64,000 bases of DNA from Muricauda sp. MAR_2010_75 (GCF_000745185.1 NZ_JQNJ01000001.1:3950501-4014500), one strand, 5' to 3'; numbered from the stretch's first letter, positions 43,678 through 56,676 are shown. Made by a program: numbers and translations. The notes: generated by a model from the letters alone, not told the origin.

Positions 43678-44496
43678 ATGTCTGTCGCCAAAAAAGAATA
43701 CAAAAGGGTCACGGTGAAATCCTTGATTGAAATGAAACAAAGTGGTGAGAAAATTTCCATGCTCACCTCTTATGATTACTCCATGGCCAAAATTGTGGAT
43801 GCCGCCAATGTAGATGTGATTCTGGTAGGGGACTCTGCCAGTAATGTCATTGCGGGGCATGAAACCACGCTTCCCATTACTTTGGATCAAATGATCTACC
43901 ATGCAAGTTCCGTGGTTCGGGCGGCCAAAAGGGCTTTGGTGATAGTAGATATTCCCTTTGGAAGTTATCAAAGTGATTCCAAGGAGGCACTTCGTTCCGC
44001 TATACGAATCATGAAAGAAAGTGGTGCCCACGCCATAAAAGTGGAAGGTGGTACAGAAATCAAAGAGTCGGTAAGTCGGATTCTTCAAGCTGGCATTCCT
44101 GTAATGGGGCATTTGGGCCTTACGCCACAGTCCATTTATAAATTCGGAACTTACACCGTTCGTGCCAAGGAAGAAGAGGAAGCTGAAAAATTGAAATCAG
44201 ATGCCAAACTATTGGAGGAATTGGGCTGTTTTGGAATCGTTTTGGAAAAAATACCGGCAAAATTGGCCCAAGAAGTGGCCGAAAGTGTTTCTATTCCGGT
44301 CATTGGCATTGGAGCTGGAAACGGAGTGGACGGACAGGTTTTGGTGGTTCATGATTTGTTGGGCATGACGCATGAGTTCCATCCCCGCTTTTTAAGAAGG
44401 TACATGAATCTCTATGATGATATGAGCGAAGCCATTTCACAATATGTGGATGATGTGAAGAGTCGGGATTTTCCCAATGATGATGAGTCTTACTAG
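43678..44496 (+). CDS. panB: 3-methyl-2-oxobutanoate hydroxymethyltransferase PanB
   Basis: 272 residues from ATG at 43678. [29 protein letters not shown] holds the metal-binding Asp, and [15 protein letters not shown] and [15 protein letters not shown] are all present. PanB adds a hydroxymethyl group to ketoisovalerate in pantothenate synthesis. It is not grouped with panC or panD. Confidence 0.96.
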   Translation: MSVAKKEYKRVTVKSLIEMKQSGEKISMLTSYDYSMAKIVDAANVDVILVGDSASNVIAGHETTLPITLDQMIYHASSVVRAAKRALVIVDIPFGSYQSDSKEALRSAIRIMKESGAHAIKVEGGTEIKESVSRILQAGIPVMGHLGLTPQSIYKFGTYTVRAKEEEEAEKLKSDAKLLEELGCFGIVLEKIPAKLAQEVAESVSIPVIGIGAGNGVDGQVLVVHDLLGMTHEFHPRFLRRYMNLYDDMSEAISQYVDDVKSRDFPNDDESY

Positions 44497-44556
44497 ATTG
44501 TTGGAATATTGGATTGTTAGATATTTTGATATCTTTCTTCTAAAAAATTCCTACTT

Positions 44557-44907
44557 ATGCATCGATTCAAAGATTTGGACATATGGAAATTAAGTCGAGA
44601 ATTCTGTTCTGACATTTACAAAATAACTGGAAGCTTTCCTGAAACGGAAAAATTCGGAATTTCTAATCAACTTAGACGAGCAGCGGTTTCTATTCCCTCA
44701 AACATTTCTGAAGGGTGTTCGAGAAAATCAAACAAAGACTTTTCAAGATTTTTAGAAATAGCTCTTGGTTCAATGTATGAAGTAGAAACGCAACTTCTAA
44801 TATCAAATGATTTAGGCTTTTTGTCAGACAAAACATTGGGATTCTTAACCGACAAATTGAACTCAATCATAAAAATGACCTCCAAATTCAAATCCACTCT
44901 GAAGTGA
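44557..44907 (+). CDS. Four-helix bundle protein (23S rRNA-intervening-sequence protein family)
   Basis: 116 residues. FKDLDIWKLSREF at the start, FGISNQLRRAAVSIPSNISEGCSRKSNKDFSRFLEIALGS, and a C-terminal helix are the signature of the S23/four-helix bundle family (PF05635). Members were first found inside rRNA intervening sequences but many, like this one, are free-standing. The role is unclear. Stop overlaps the start of the next gene. Confidence 0.85.
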   Translation: MHRFKDLDIWKLSREFCSDIYKITGSFPETEKFGISNQLRRAAVSIPSNISEGCSRKSNKDFSRFLEIALGSMYEVETQLLISNDLGFLSDKTLGFLTDKLNSIIKMTSKFKSTLK

Positions 44908-45623
44908 ATTCCAAAAATCCAAAAGACCAAAAATCCATCAAATCCAACCCCACCAACCTTCAAGTCCTTTATGAAGACAACCACCTTATTGTAGTCAATA
45001 AAAGAGTGGGCGATATTGTTCAGGGAGACAAAACAGGAGACACGCCACTAAGCGAAGTAGTAAAACAATACCTCAAAGAAAAATACAACAAGCCCGGCAA
45101 CGTGTATTTGGGCGTGGTGCACCGGCTGGACAGACCCACTTCGGGGATTGTACTCTTTGCCAAAACCTCAAAAGCCCTACCCCGACTCAACAAATTGTTT
45201 TCGGAAGGAAATACCAAAAAAGTCTATTGGACCGTGGTCCAGAATGCGCCGAGAGACCACCAAGAAACGTTGACGCATTGGCTGGTTCGAAATCCCAAAC
45301 AGAACAAGTCCTATGCGCATGACAAGGAAGTAGCCAACAGTAAAAAAGCGGTTCTGGAGTACCGACTCCTTAAAAAACTGGATAACTATTACCTGTTGGA
45401 AATTGATTTAAAGACGGGTCGACATCATCAAATCCGTGCACAATTGGCAGCCTTGGGCAGTTACATCAAAGGAGATTTAAAATACGGGGCTGATCGAAGC
45501 AACAAAGACGGAGGCATCCACTTGCACGCTCGAAGTTTGGAATTGGAACATCCCGTGCAAAAGGAAATCATGACCTTTGTGGCTCCGCCACCGGAAGATC
45601 CTGTTTGGAATGCCTGTCTTTAA
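44904..45623 (+). CDS. rluA: RluA family pseudouridine synthase
   Basis: 239 residues beginning with GTG that overlaps the preceding stop. The catalytic aspartate is in VVHRLDRPTSGIVLFAKT; NLQVLYEDNHLIVVNKRVGDIVQ and GRHHQIRAQLAALG complete the core. It isomerises uridine in rRNA or tRNA; the exact site is not fixed by sequence. The N-terminal 20 residues (MNSKNPKDQKSIKSNP) are low in complexity. The stop overlaps that of the converging gene by four bases. Confidence 0.88.
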   Translation: MNSKNPKDQKSIKSNPTNLQVLYEDNHLIVVNKRVGDIVQGDKTGDTPLSEVVKQYLKEKYNKPGNVYLGVVHRLDRPTSGIVLFAKTSKALPRLNKLFSEGNTKKVYWTVVQNAPRDHQETLTHWLVRNPKQNKSYAHDKEVANSKKAVLEYRLLKKLDNYYLLEIDLKTGRHHQIRAQLAALGSYIKGDLKYGADRSNKDGGIHLHARSLELEHPVQKEIMTFVAPPPEDPVWNACL

Positions 45624-47164
45624 CGGGTAACCGCAAGTGCTTTTTCGCGGATAATCTGACCTACGGGTTTATTTTCCAAATGGCTTTCTAACCATGAAAG
45701 GATGTCCAGGTACAGGAATGCCCGTTTCTCGTAAGGGTGATTCTCGTATTTTTTCAACTCGTTGTAGAGTTTTTGGAACTCATTCTTGAGCTCATGCGGG
45801 TAAATATCTCCCAAGCCTCTCAAAAACTTGATCATCTCTTTTTGAACAGCATGTAAGTCGTTCATTTTCAATAAGAACTTATAGGTGCTTTTAAGTTGAA
45901 CTTCCAAGTGATAGTCCATCCCTGCCTCATAGTGTGCCACAAGACTCAATACCCGGGCGAAGCACATCAAATCTTCGCGCATTTTCAGGTTTTTGTTGGA
46001 AATAATCTTTTTTAAATAGACAATACAGTTTTTGTTGTCTCCATTTCCGAAGTACAAACAGGCAATCTTATAATAAAGCAGCATAATGTGGTGCTCATCT
46101 ATCCGTTCCCTGTGCTTTTTGATGCCATATTCTATAATATTGACCAGATAGAGCCCCTTGTCAAAAGTGCCTTCCAAGAAATGAAGGTTGAGTTTATTAG
46201 AGTTGATGTACAAAAACGCCAAGGAAGCAATATTATCGTTTTGCGGAAAATTTGGATTTTCCACCTGTTTTTCCAAACGGTCCAAGGTTTCCTTAAACTG
46301 GGAAGCATATTTTACAAAGAAAAGCGACTCCAAAAGGTAATGGTTCCCTTTTAAGAAAAAAACCGGATTCAATGGAATCATCTCCTCGTTTTCGTAGAAA
46401 AGGTCTACCCATTTACTGGCATATTTGTAGGCTGACAAAAAGTCCTGAATCAACAAACTATACCAGAGATGAGCTTTGTACAGCCAAAGCTTCTCCCGAA
46501 ATCCCAGTTTCTCCAGTTCATAGGTAGGCAAATGGGTTTCAAAATAGGTTTTTACTTTTTGTAGGTCTTCATCACTTCGCACATAGCCCACTTTCAGCAT
46601 CATTCCGTACAATTGTAAGGAAAGGTTGGACAATTTGCTTGCCATCACATTTAAGGCGGAGAGTTCCTTGGCCTGCACCGCAAGTTCATCGGCCCTATCT
46701 GGAATGCTTCGGGTAATGTATTGGGTCTCAATAACTTTTTCCAATTCCACAATCTCGTAGGCCACATTTTTTTCCTCATGCTCAATAGCGAACGTTTTGG
46801 CCTTGTCCAAAATTTTCAAGCTTTGCTTGTACAACCCTTTTTGGTACAGGATGGTGGCAAAATCCAATTGCTCCCTAATCTGCACACGTGCATTTTGGTT
46901 CACGGGATTTAAACGAAGACTCACCAAGATTTGTTTGTACAAATGCGCTTTTAGGTTGGAAAGCTGTGCCTTTTTTACGATGCCACTCTCCAAAATTTGT
47001 CGCTCGTCATACCTCCGTAACTTGTCCAAAAGATTAAAAAGCGCCAAAAATTTCGCATCCGTATTGACCCCCAATCGGCCAACATACAGCTTAAATTGGC
47101 GTTTTTCCGATTTGGAAAGCGATTTTATCAACACGAACAACGCGTCCTTACTGGCATTTGTCAT
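45620..47164 (-). CDS. Helical-repeat (TPR-like) protein of unknown function
   Basis: 514 residues, all helical with tandem hairpins of about 35-40 residues: ILYQKGLYKQSLKILDKAKTFAIEHEEKNVAYE and similar. The N-terminus (DALFVLIKSLSKSEKRQFKLYV) is well known in Bacteroidota homologues without assigned function. It is cytoplasmic by composition. Stop overlaps that of rluA. Confidence 0.75.
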   Translation of the reverse strand: MTNASKDALFVLIKSLSKSEKRQFKLYVGRLGVNTDAKFLALFNLLDKLRRYDERQILESGIVKKAQLSNLKAHLYKQILVSLRLNPVNQNARVQIREQLDFATILYQKGLYKQSLKILDKAKTFAIEHEEKNVAYEIVELEKVIETQYITRSIPDRADELAVQAKELSALNVMASKLSNLSLQLYGMMLKVGYVRSDEDLQKVKTYFETHLPTYELEKLGFREKLWLYKAHLWYSLLIQDFLSAYKYASKWVDLFYENEEMIPLNPVFFLKGNHYLLESLFFVKYASQFKETLDRLEKQVENPNFPQNDNIASLAFLYINSNKLNLHFLEGTFDKGLYLVNIIEYGIKKHRERIDEHHIMLLYYKIACLYFGNGDNKNCIVYLKKIISNKNLKMREDLMCFARVLSLVAHYEAGMDYHLEVQLKSTYKFLLKMNDLHAVQKEMIKFLRGLGDIYPHELKNEFQKLYNELKKYENHPYEKRAFLYLDILSWLESHLENKPVGQIIREKALAVTR

Positions 47165-47233
47165 CGTAAAAAATATAATTTAACTATTTGTATTTCAATA
47201 TATTACATTATAGTGAATACAATTTAACGTTGT

Positions 47234-47254
47234 AAAGGGTTCCAGCCCTTTTTT
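47234..47254 (+). terminator. Hairpin with T-run upstream of leuA
   Basis: AAAGGG and CCCTTT pair around TTCCAG, followed by T. No plus-strand gene ends here, so it may be an attenuator in the leuA leader. No leucine-rich leader peptide is seen. Confidence 0.35.
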
Positions 47255-47310
47255 ATTCTTCCCTTATCCTTGTCTATTTTCGTAGTACTTAGAAGAAACA
47301 GACAAAAATA

Positions 47311-48483
47311 ATGGGTAAAGATAAGGTACAAATTTTTGATACGACACTGAGAGACGGAGAACAAGTTCCTGGATGTAAGTTGGACACGGAGCAAAAATTG
47401 GTGATTGCCAAGCGCCTGGATGATTTGGGCGTGGATGTGATCGAAGCTGGCTTCCCAATTTCCAGTCCTGGCGACTTTAAATCTGTTGAAGAAATTTCAA
47501 AGTTGGTCAAAAATGCAACGGTCTGTGGGCTAACCCGCGCTGTTAAAAAGGACATTGAAGTGGCCGCCGAGGCCATCAAGAAAGCAAATAAACCAAGAAT
47601 ACATACGGGAATCGGAACATCGGATTCCCACATCAAGTACAAGTTCAACTCTACCCGCGAAAAAATCATAGAGCGTGCCGTGGATGCCGTTGCCTATGCG
47701 AAAACTTTTGTGGAAGATGTTGAGTTTTATGCGGAAGACGCCGGACGTACGGACAACGAGTTTTTGGCACAGGTCTGCGAAGCGGTCATCAAGGCCGGCG
47801 CCACTGTGCTCAATATTCCTGATACCACTGGATATTGCTTGCCCGAAGAATACGGTGCCAAAATGAAATACTTGAAGGAAAATGTTAAAGGTATAGACAA
47901 GGCCATCCTTTCCTGCCACTGTCATAACGATTTGGGCTTGGCCACGGCCAACTCCATTGCCGGTGTGGTTAACGGAGCCCGACAAATTGAATGTACCATC
48001 AATGGTATTGGAGAACGTGCAGGGAATACTTCTTTGGAGGAAGTGGTGATGATCTTGAGACAACATCCTTACCTTAATTTGGATACAGGCATCAACAGCA
48101 AACTGCTTTGGGACACAAGCCGAATGGTCTCCCAAAAAATGGGAATGCCCGTGCAGCCCAATAAAGCCATCGTAGGGGCCAATGCCTTTGCGCACAGCTC
48201 AGGAATCCACCAGGATGGTGTCATCAAACAACGTGAGACGTATGAAATCATCGACCCCAAGGATGTGGGCGTCAATGAATCCTCTATTGTATTAACTGCA
48301 AGAAGTGGACGTGCCGCTCTAGCTTATAGAGCCAAAAAAGTAGGGTACGAACTTACCAAAATACAGTTGGATGCCGTCTACGAAAATTTCCTGAAGTTTG
48401 CTGACGTTAAAAAAGAAATTTTGGACGAGGATATCCATCAAATTGTGGAGACCAGCAATATCAGCATCCAAAGCATTGCGTAA
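47311..48483 (+). CDS. leuA: 2-isopropylmalate synthase, short form
   Basis: 390 residues. [13 protein letters not shown] at the start, [14 protein letters not shown] and [16 protein letters not shown] show the DRE-TIM metallolyase core and its HxH metal site. The C-terminal allosteric domain of full-length LeuA (about 130 residues) is absent, so leucine feedback must be lacking or of another kind. The enzyme joins acetyl-CoA and 2-ketoisovalerate. leuB follows after 41 bp; leuC and leuD are not here. Confidence 0.85.
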   Translation: MGKDKVQIFDTTLRDGEQVPGCKLDTEQKLVIAKRLDDLGVDVIEAGFPISSPGDFKSVEEISKLVKNATVCGLTRAVKKDIEVAAEAIKKANKPRIHTGIGTSDSHIKYKFNSTREKIIERAVDAVAYAKTFVEDVEFYAEDAGRTDNEFLAQVCEAVIKAGATVLNIPDTTGYCLPEEYGAKMKYLKENVKGIDKAILSCHCHNDLGLATANSIAGVVNGARQIECTINGIGERAGNTSLEEVVMILRQHPYLNLDTGINSKLLWDTSRMVSQKMGMPVQPNKAIVGANAFAHSSGIHQDGVIKQRETYEIIDPKDVGVNESSIVLTARSGRAALAYRAKKVGYELTKIQLDAVYENFLKFADVKKEILDEDIHQIVETSNISIQSIA

Positions 48484-48524
48484 TTTCCAACCACCAGTTT
48501 TAAAATTTTAATCCCGGTTACTAG

Positions 48525-49643
48525 ATGAATTTGAATATTGCTTTGCTCCCTGGAGATGGTATAGGACCCGAGGTGTTGGCCCAGGCAGTAAAATGTTTGC
48601 AGGCTGTTGAGGAAACGTTCAATCACCATTTTGTTTACAAAGAAGCACCTGTAGGTGCCATCGCCATTCAAAAAAAGGGAACTCCCCTACCCGACAATAC
48701 GCTAAAACTCTGTAAAGAGGCCGATGCTGTGCTTTTCGGAGCTATCGGTGACCCAAAATATGACAACGACCCCAATGCCAAGGTTCGTCCCGAACAGGGT
48801 TTGTTGAAGTTACGCAAAGAGTTGGGTTTATTTGCCAATATCAGACCCGTACAGGCATATCCCTCTCTAATCGATAAATCGCCCCTAAAAAAAGAAATCA
48901 TTTCTGGAACTGATTTTCTCATTTACAGAGAGTTGACCGGAGGTATTTATTTTGGGGAGAAAAAATTGAATGAAGAAGGCACTGTGGCCTCTGATCTTTG
49001 TGAATATTCCGAAGAAGAAATAAGCCGCATTGCGCATTTGGCCTTCAAGGCAGCAAAAACGAGAAAAAAGAAACTCACTTTAGTGGATAAGGCGAATGTC
49101 CTGGAATCTTCCCGACTATGGCGAAAAGTGGTTGCCAAAATCGGTGAAAGCTATCCTGAAGTTGTATTGGATTTCCTATTTGTGGACAATGCGGCCATGC
49201 AAATCATTTTAAATCCAAGTCAGTTTGATGTCATCCTTACCGAAAATATGTTCGGGGATATTATTTCCGACGAAGGGAGTGTCATTGGAGGTTCTATAGG
49301 ACTACTGGCCTCGGCTTCGGTTGGTGAGGAAAATGCCCTGTTTGAACCCATTCACGGTTCATTTCCGCAGGGAGCAGGAAAAGATATTGCCAACCCCATT
49401 GCCTCCATCCTATCCGCAGCGATGTTATTGGAACATTTTAACCTTATCGAAGAGGCAGTTGCCATAAAAAAAGCAGTGGACAAAGCCTTGAAAAGGGGAA
49501 TCGTTACTCCAGACTTAAAGCCCAAAAGTCAATATGGGACCAATCAAGTTGGTGATTTTATCGCCCACAACATTGTGGATATTGAGGATGATTTCAATAT
49601 GAACGATGAAAATATCGATTTAGGCAAATCCACCATTATTTAA
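48525..49643 (+). CDS. leuB: 3-isopropylmalate dehydrogenase
   Basis: 372 residues. The start LNIALLPGDGIGPEV, DFLIYRELTGGIYFGEK, and DIISDEGSVIGGSIGLLASAS are the family's substrate and cofactor motifs. It oxidises and decarboxylates 3-isopropylmalate with NAD+. With leuA just upstream, these form a pair in the leucine pathway. The stop overlaps that of the converging gene by four bases (TTAA). Confidence 0.94.
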   Translation: MNLNIALLPGDGIGPEVLAQAVKCLQAVEETFNHHFVYKEAPVGAIAIQKKGTPLPDNTLKLCKEADAVLFGAIGDPKYDNDPNAKVRPEQGLLKLRKELGLFANIRPVQAYPSLIDKSPLKKEIISGTDFLIYRELTGGIYFGEKKLNEEGTVASDLCEYSEEEISRIAHLAFKAAKTRKKKLTLVDKANVLESSRLWRKVVAKIGESYPEVVLDFLFVDNAAMQIILNPSQFDVILTENMFGDIISDEGSVIGGSIGLLASASVGEENALFEPIHGSFPQGAGKDIANPIASILSAAMLLEHFNLIEEAVAIKKAVDKALKRGIVTPDLKPKSQYGTNQVGDFIAHNIVDIEDDFNMNDENIDLGKSTII

Positions 49644-50887
49644 TCCGCAGAGATTTCGCCTGTCTCTTGAGTCAATGCTTCAATAGTTTCGGCAAACTGT
49701 TTTTTAAACTGCTCGTACTTTTCACCGGTTGCAGGACCGTTAAAGCCCGTATGTATTTTTTTCACTTCCCCATTTTTATCAATATAAATGGTTGTGGGGT
49801 ACGATAGAATATGATTCAACATGGGCAGTTTCTCATTTGCCTTTTGCTTATTGGAGGTGCCATATTGTGCTAAAAGGATAGGATAGTCAGCTCCTGTTCT
49901 TTCTTTAAGTCGGGAAATCCCTTCAAAAGCCTTCTCTTTGGTCTTTGCATATTCAAAAGCCAAGGCTACCAGTTCAATATTCAATTGCGGGTGCTTTTCC
50001 AAAAAATCGACATAAAATCGGGTTTCATCCAAACAATTGGTGCACCACGTGCCCATAATCTGCACCAATACTGTTTTGTTTTTAAATTGAGGGTCCGAAA
50101 GGCTCACCATTTTGCCGGTAGGATCAGGAAACGAAAAATCGAATTTGTCGTAACCTTCTCTAAGATACGTCAATGAGTCCGCATCCGGAAGTTCAAAGGC
50201 TTCGTTACGGGCACCCAAAAACTCTTGAACCGAATGCCTTCCTGAATAAAATGTACCATCCAATGTACTATCCGTAACCTGCGCCATGAACAGGTACACG
50301 TGGGAGCCGTCAAATGCGGAAAGTTTCATGCTATCCCCTGTCACCACACCTTCCAAATAGCGATAATCTCCAGTTTTTGTTCTAAACGTACCTTTTACCT
50401 TATTGCCGTTTTGCATGAAAATGCCCTTTGCTGGATATTCATCTTCGGTATTTACCTTAAAATACGCTTCCCAAATGCCTGAAATGTTCACTTCGGCGGG
50501 GTCATTTACTTCAAAGCGATCTTTCTTTCCGTACGCTGCACTAAAAGGAACACTCCGCTCCTTACTTTCCTCAACAAAGTTTCCTTGCATCGTGTTCTCG
50601 GAAAAAGTGCCTATAAAGTGGCCATCGAATATGGGCATTCGAATAGTGATGGAATCGCCGTCGACGCTTATTTCATCCACCGTGATTTCTTCTTCCGCAT
50701 TATACATCTTCATGAGGTATTTTCCATCTTCATCCAAAGAAAGTGTAAAGTTAAAAGGCAATGATTGCGAATCGGAAACCTTCATTTTACCCAGCCAATC
50801 CCCTAAGGTCAACTTCTTCGGTTCTTCCTTTTTGCAAGATGCAATCAACAGTGCAGCAGTAAGTAACAGCACACAAATTCTTCTCAT
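49640..50887 (-). CDS. TlpA-like thioredoxin-fold lipoprotein
   Basis: 415 residues from ATG at 50887 (MRRICVLLLTAALLIASCKKE); the lipobox is LIASCKK. The first 250 residues are a beta-rich domain typical of Bacteroidota TlpA proteins; the C-terminal domain (about 255-405) carries the CxxC active site WCTNC near 283. It likely works as a periplasmic thiol-disulphide reductase. It converges with leuB. Confidence 0.85.
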   Translation of the reverse strand: MRRICVLLLTAALLIASCKKEEPKKLTLGDWLGKMKVSDSQSLPFNFTLSLDEDGKYLMKMYNAEEEITVDEISVDGDSITIRMPIFDGHFIGTFSENTMQGNFVEESKERSVPFSAAYGKKDRFEVNDPAEVNISGIWEAYFKVNTEDEYPAKGIFMQNGNKVKGTFRTKTGDYRYLEGVVTGDSMKLSAFDGSHVYLFMAQVTDSTLDGTFYSGRHSVQEFLGARNEAFELPDADSLTYLREGYDKFDFSFPDPTGKMVSLSDPQFKNKTVLVQIMGTWCTNCLDETRFYVDFLEKHPQLNIELVALAFEYAKTKEKAFEGISRLKERTGADYPILLAQYGTSNKQKANEKLPMLNHILSYPTTIYIDKNGEVKKIHTGFNGPATGEKYEQFKKQFAETIEALTQETGEISAD

Positions 50888-50966
50888 ACCTTGAAAGATT
50901 TTTCCTAAAAGTAGCAAAACCGATCCAAAACTTACAATTCCATTCGACTTATGGACACTATTTACG

Positions 50967-50997
50967 TTGAATCTATCCCCCCATTGTTTTATATTTG
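50967..50997 (+). promoter_or_regulatory. Promoter of pheT
   Basis: TTG (50967-50969), 20 bp spacer, then TATATTTG (50990-50997). It fits the Bacteroidota -33/-7 arrangement and is 19 bp before the ATG. Confidence 0.65.
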
Positions 50998-51016
50998 TCG
51001 ACTCTAAAATTGGGGT

Positions 51017-53434
51017 ATGAAGATTTCTTACAACTGGTTGAAGCAGTTTTTGCAGATTGATTGGGACTCACAGAAAACCGGGGAATTATTGACGGATCTA
51101 GGTCTTGAGGTTGAGGGCATTTCCAGTTTTGAATCCGTCAAGGGAGGATTAAAGGGAATAGTTGTTGGACATGTACTAACCTGCGTACCTCACCCCAATG
51201 CGGACCGTTTAAAATTGACCACGGTTGATGTTGGTCAGGAAACCCCATTACAAATTGTTTGTGGCGCTCCCAATGTGGCAGCGGGCCAAAAAGTTCCTGT
51301 GGCCAACATTGGAACTACACTGTATACCAAAGAAGGAGAGGCTTGGCAAATTAAGAAAGGAAAGATTCGTGGCGAGGAAAGCCAAGGCATGATCTGTGCT
51401 GAAGATGAATTGGGTCTGGGTGATAGTCATGATGGTATTATGGTGCTGAACGAATCCCTGGCACCGGGCACTCCATGTTCCAAGGTTTTTGAAATAGAAA
51501 ATGACGAGGTTTTTGAAATAGGGCTCACACCCAATCGTGCCGATGCCATGAGTCATTTTGGAGTGGCCCGTGACCTTAAGGCCGGTTTGGAACAAAAGGA
51601 AATCCAAAAAGAGTTGGTAACCCCTTCCACGAGTAACTTTTCCATTGATAACCGCTCCTTGAAGATAGATGTTGAAGTCAAGGACAGTAAACTTGCTCCC
51701 AGATATTGTGGTGTTACCATAAGCAATCTTATCGTACAGGATTCACCCGATTGGTTGAAGAACCGTTTAAAAGCCATTGGCCTGTCCCCCATCAACAATG
51801 TGGTGGATGTGACCAACTACGTGCTACATGAATTGGGGCAACCTTTGCACGCTTTTGATGCCTCAAAAATCAAGGGCAATAAAATTGAAGTGAAAACGCT
51901 TCCTGCCAGGACAAAGTTTAAAACCCTGGACGAGGTGGAGCGCGAGCTTCATGAAGATGATCTTATGATCTGTGATACCGAAAAACCCATGTGCATTGCC
52001 GGGGTTTTTGGTGGAATTCATTCAGGTGTAACTGAGCATACCTCAGCCATTTTCTTGGAGAGTGCCTATTTTGACCCTGTTTCCATCCGCAAAACAGCAA
52101 AAAGACATGGGCTTAACACAGATGCATCGTTCCGATTTGAACGCGGCATTGACATCAACATGACCGAGTATGCCTTGAAAAGAGCTGCTTTGTTGATTCG
52201 TGAGATTGCCGGAGGCTATATCAGTTCAGAATTGGTAGACCTTTATCCTAAAAAGCCGCAGGAACGACAGGTGTTCTTGACCTTTGACAAAATCAACTCC
52301 TTGATTGGGCAAGAGATTCCAAGGGACACCATTAAATCCATATTGTCTTCCTTGGAAATCCGAATCAACAATGTCACCGAATCAGGTTTAGGGCTCACCA
52401 TACCAACCTATAGGGTGGATGTGACCCGTGAGGTAGATGTAATCGAAGAGATTTTAAGAGTCTATGGGTACAACAATATCGATTATAAAGAAAAGTTGAA
52501 CGCTTCCATTGCCAAGACATCCCGATTTGAAAACCACAAAATTCAAGATGTAATCGGAAATATGTTGGCGGCCCAAGGTTTTTATGAAATCATGACAAAT
52601 AGTTTGGTTGCTTCTGAAACAGAAGGGATTGGTAGTGAAGATGAAGCCGTAAAGATGCTAAATCCGTTAAGTGCCGACCTTTCAGTTCTGCGGACTTCCA
52701 TGCTGTTCTCAGGATTGCAAACCGTGAGTTTCAACCACAATAGACAGAAAACCAATCTCAAGTTTTTTGAATTTGGTAAAACCTATCATAAATCCAATGA
52801 GGAAAACCTAGAGAAACGGCATTTGTCCCTTTTCATTTCTGGAGACCGGGCTAGTGACAGTTGGGCAGTGCCCTCAAAAAAAACCGATTTCTTCTTCCTT
52901 AAAGGTATTGTTGAAAGTTTGTTTGAACGGTTGGGATTGAAGGATATTGAAACAAGGCCTCATTCAGACTCCGTTTATGCGGAAGGACTATTGTGCAGCA
53001 AAAATGGAGCGGTGTTGGCTTCTTATGGATTGGTAAGCAAAACCATTTTAAAGAAGTTTGATATTAAACAAGATGTTTTGTTCGCTGATTTCCATTGGGA
53101 TTCCATCCTGTCATTGGTGAGCACCCAAAACATAGTCTTTCAGGATATCCCAAAATTCCCAGAGGTAACCCGGGATTTTGCCCTGTTGTTGGATGAAAAC
53201 GCCTCTTTCCAAAAAGTGTACGACATTGCTTGGAGCACGGAGAAAAAGTTATTGAAAAAGGTAAACTTATTTGATGTGTATACTGGCAAAAATCTACCCG
53301 AAGGTAAAAAATCCTATGCCGTAAGTTTTACGCTTATGGATGAAAAGAAAACCTTGACCGATAAGCAAATCGATAAAATTATGGGCAAACTCTTGGCCCA
53401 GTACCAAAAAGAATTGGGAGCAGAACTACGCTAG
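51017..53434 (+). CDS. pheT: Phenylalanyl-tRNA synthetase beta subunit
   Basis: 805 residues. A tRNA-binding OB domain (about 40-150, VVGHVLTCVPHPNADRLKLTTVD), B3/B4 (about 200-380, SPINNVVDVTNYVLHELGQPLHAFD), B5 (about 400-475), the catalytic-like core (about 480-680) and the C-terminal FDX-ACB anticodon domain (about 700-805, PKFPEVTRDFALLLDE). Together with PheS it charges tRNA-Phe. pheS is not adjacent, as usual in Bacteroidota. Confidence 0.97.
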   Translation: MKISYNWLKQFLQIDWDSQKTGELLTDLGLEVEGISSFESVKGGLKGIVVGHVLTCVPHPNADRLKLTTVDVGQETPLQIVCGAPNVAAGQKVPVANIGTTLYTKEGEAWQIKKGKIRGEESQGMICAEDELGLGDSHDGIMVLNESLAPGTPCSKVFEIENDEVFEIGLTPNRADAMSHFGVARDLKAGLEQKEIQKELVTPSTSNFSIDNRSLKIDVEVKDSKLAPRYCGVTISNLIVQDSPDWLKNRLKAIGLSPINNVVDVTNYVLHELGQPLHAFDASKIKGNKIEVKTLPARTKFKTLDEVERELHEDDLMICDTEKPMCIAGVFGGIHSGVTEHTSAIFLESAYFDPVSIRKTAKRHGLNTDASFRFERGIDINMTEYALKRAALLIREIAGGYISSELVDLYPKKPQERQVFLTFDKINSLIGQEIPRDTIKSILSSLEIRINNVTESGLGLTIPTYRVDVTREVDVIEEILRVYGYNNIDYKEKLNASIAKTSRFENHKIQDVIGNMLAAQGFYEIMTNSLVASETEGIGSEDEAVKMLNPLSADLSVLRTSMLFSGLQTVSFNHNRQKTNLKFFEFGKTYHKSNEENLEKRHLSLFISGDRASDSWAVPSKKTDFFFLKGIVESLFERLGLKDIETRPHSDSVYAEGLLCSKNGAVLASYGLVSKTILKKFDIKQDVLFADFHWDSILSLVSTQNIVFQDIPKFPEVTRDFALLLDENASFQKVYDIAWSTEKKLLKKVNLFDVYTGKNLPEGKKSYAVSFTLMDEKKTLTDKQIDKIMGKLLAQYQKELGAELR

Positions 53435-53436
53435 AC

Positions 53437-53973
53437 TCACATTTGAACGGGAAGAATCACGCTGTCAATTTCATGGATGACCGTGTTTCTTTGGTTGACA
53501 TCAGCCGTAGTGATTCGGGCTGTATTTCCTATAGGGTCGGTTAAAACAATGTCATAACCATCCAAATGTGCCAATAATTTTTTCCCTTGAATAGTGGTAA
53601 AACTAGCTTTTCCATTGCCCCTGCACATGGCACGTAAAATTCGGGAAGCCGTTAAATGTCCTGCCACAATATGGTATGCCACCAACGACTTCAACGCGCT
53701 TTTGTCCTGCGAGTTGATCAACTGATTCATTTTCTCGCTTGAAAACCGCTCGAAAGCCGCATCCGAAGGTGCAAAGATTGTAAATGGTCCTGCGTTCTCG
53801 AGAACATCATCCAATTGAGTGGCTTCAACGGCGGCAGAAAGAATTTTATGGTGGTCTGTACCTATTGTGCTCTGGGTTATGGGAGAACTGGATGAACCGG
53901 TACTTTGTGAATATATTGATGTGCTAGCAGTAAAAAAAAGGCAGAGCAAAATTGTAGCAAGGGGGGCTTTCAT
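53437..53973 (-). CDS. Exported fasciclin (FAS1) domain protein
   Basis: 178 residues. The signal peptide ends TSIYSQS. The FAS1 domain (about 40-175) has DVLENAGPFTIFAPSDAAFERF and LKSLVAYHIVAGHLTA, with a short C-terminal strand. FAS1 domains mediate adhesion. It converges with pheT with two bases between. Confidence 0.88.
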   Translation of the reverse strand: MKAPLATILLCLFFTASTSIYSQSTGSSSSPITQSTIGTDHHKILSAAVEATQLDDVLENAGPFTIFAPSDAAFERFSSEKMNQLINSQDKSALKSLVAYHIVAGHLTASRILRAMCRGNGKASFTTIQGKKLLAHLDGYDIVLTDPIGNTARITTADVNQRNTVIHEIDSVILPVQM

Positions 53974-54188
53974 AGGTTGGTTCTCAGATTTGGGTGGTGG
54001 TCAATTTAGTATGGTTTTACGATTAAAGGTCAAAATCTTCGATAAGATACATTATTTTGTTAAAACAACAGGCATTTTTTTTGCTTCAAATTTGATTTAA
54101 CGAAATGTTAACGCAGTGTTTTTATAAAGCCTGTCCGTTATCAATAGTTCAATTCATTAACTTTGAATGAATTGCTAAGAAAACAGGT

Positions 54189-56583
<2,395 letters not shown>

Positions 56584-56668
56584 TTTAAGTACACATTATT
56601 AAAAGCCACAAAAACACAGTTTTACAACATTTAACTACACATTAACAAGCTCAGCTAACAGGTATCCT

Positions 56669-56676
56669 TAATTTTG
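56669..56676 (+). promoter_or_regulatory. -7 element of the thioredoxin-fold lipoprotein gene
   Basis: TAATTTTG fits TAnnTTTG. The first possible codon (TTG at 56674) is inside it, so the start must be at 56689 or 56701. Confidence 0.5.

Noticed and set aside
47530..48195. Long open frame opposite to leuA (221 codons, minus strand)
   Set aside because: Shadow of a strongly conserved gene; the peptide has no domain-like pattern and no start context.
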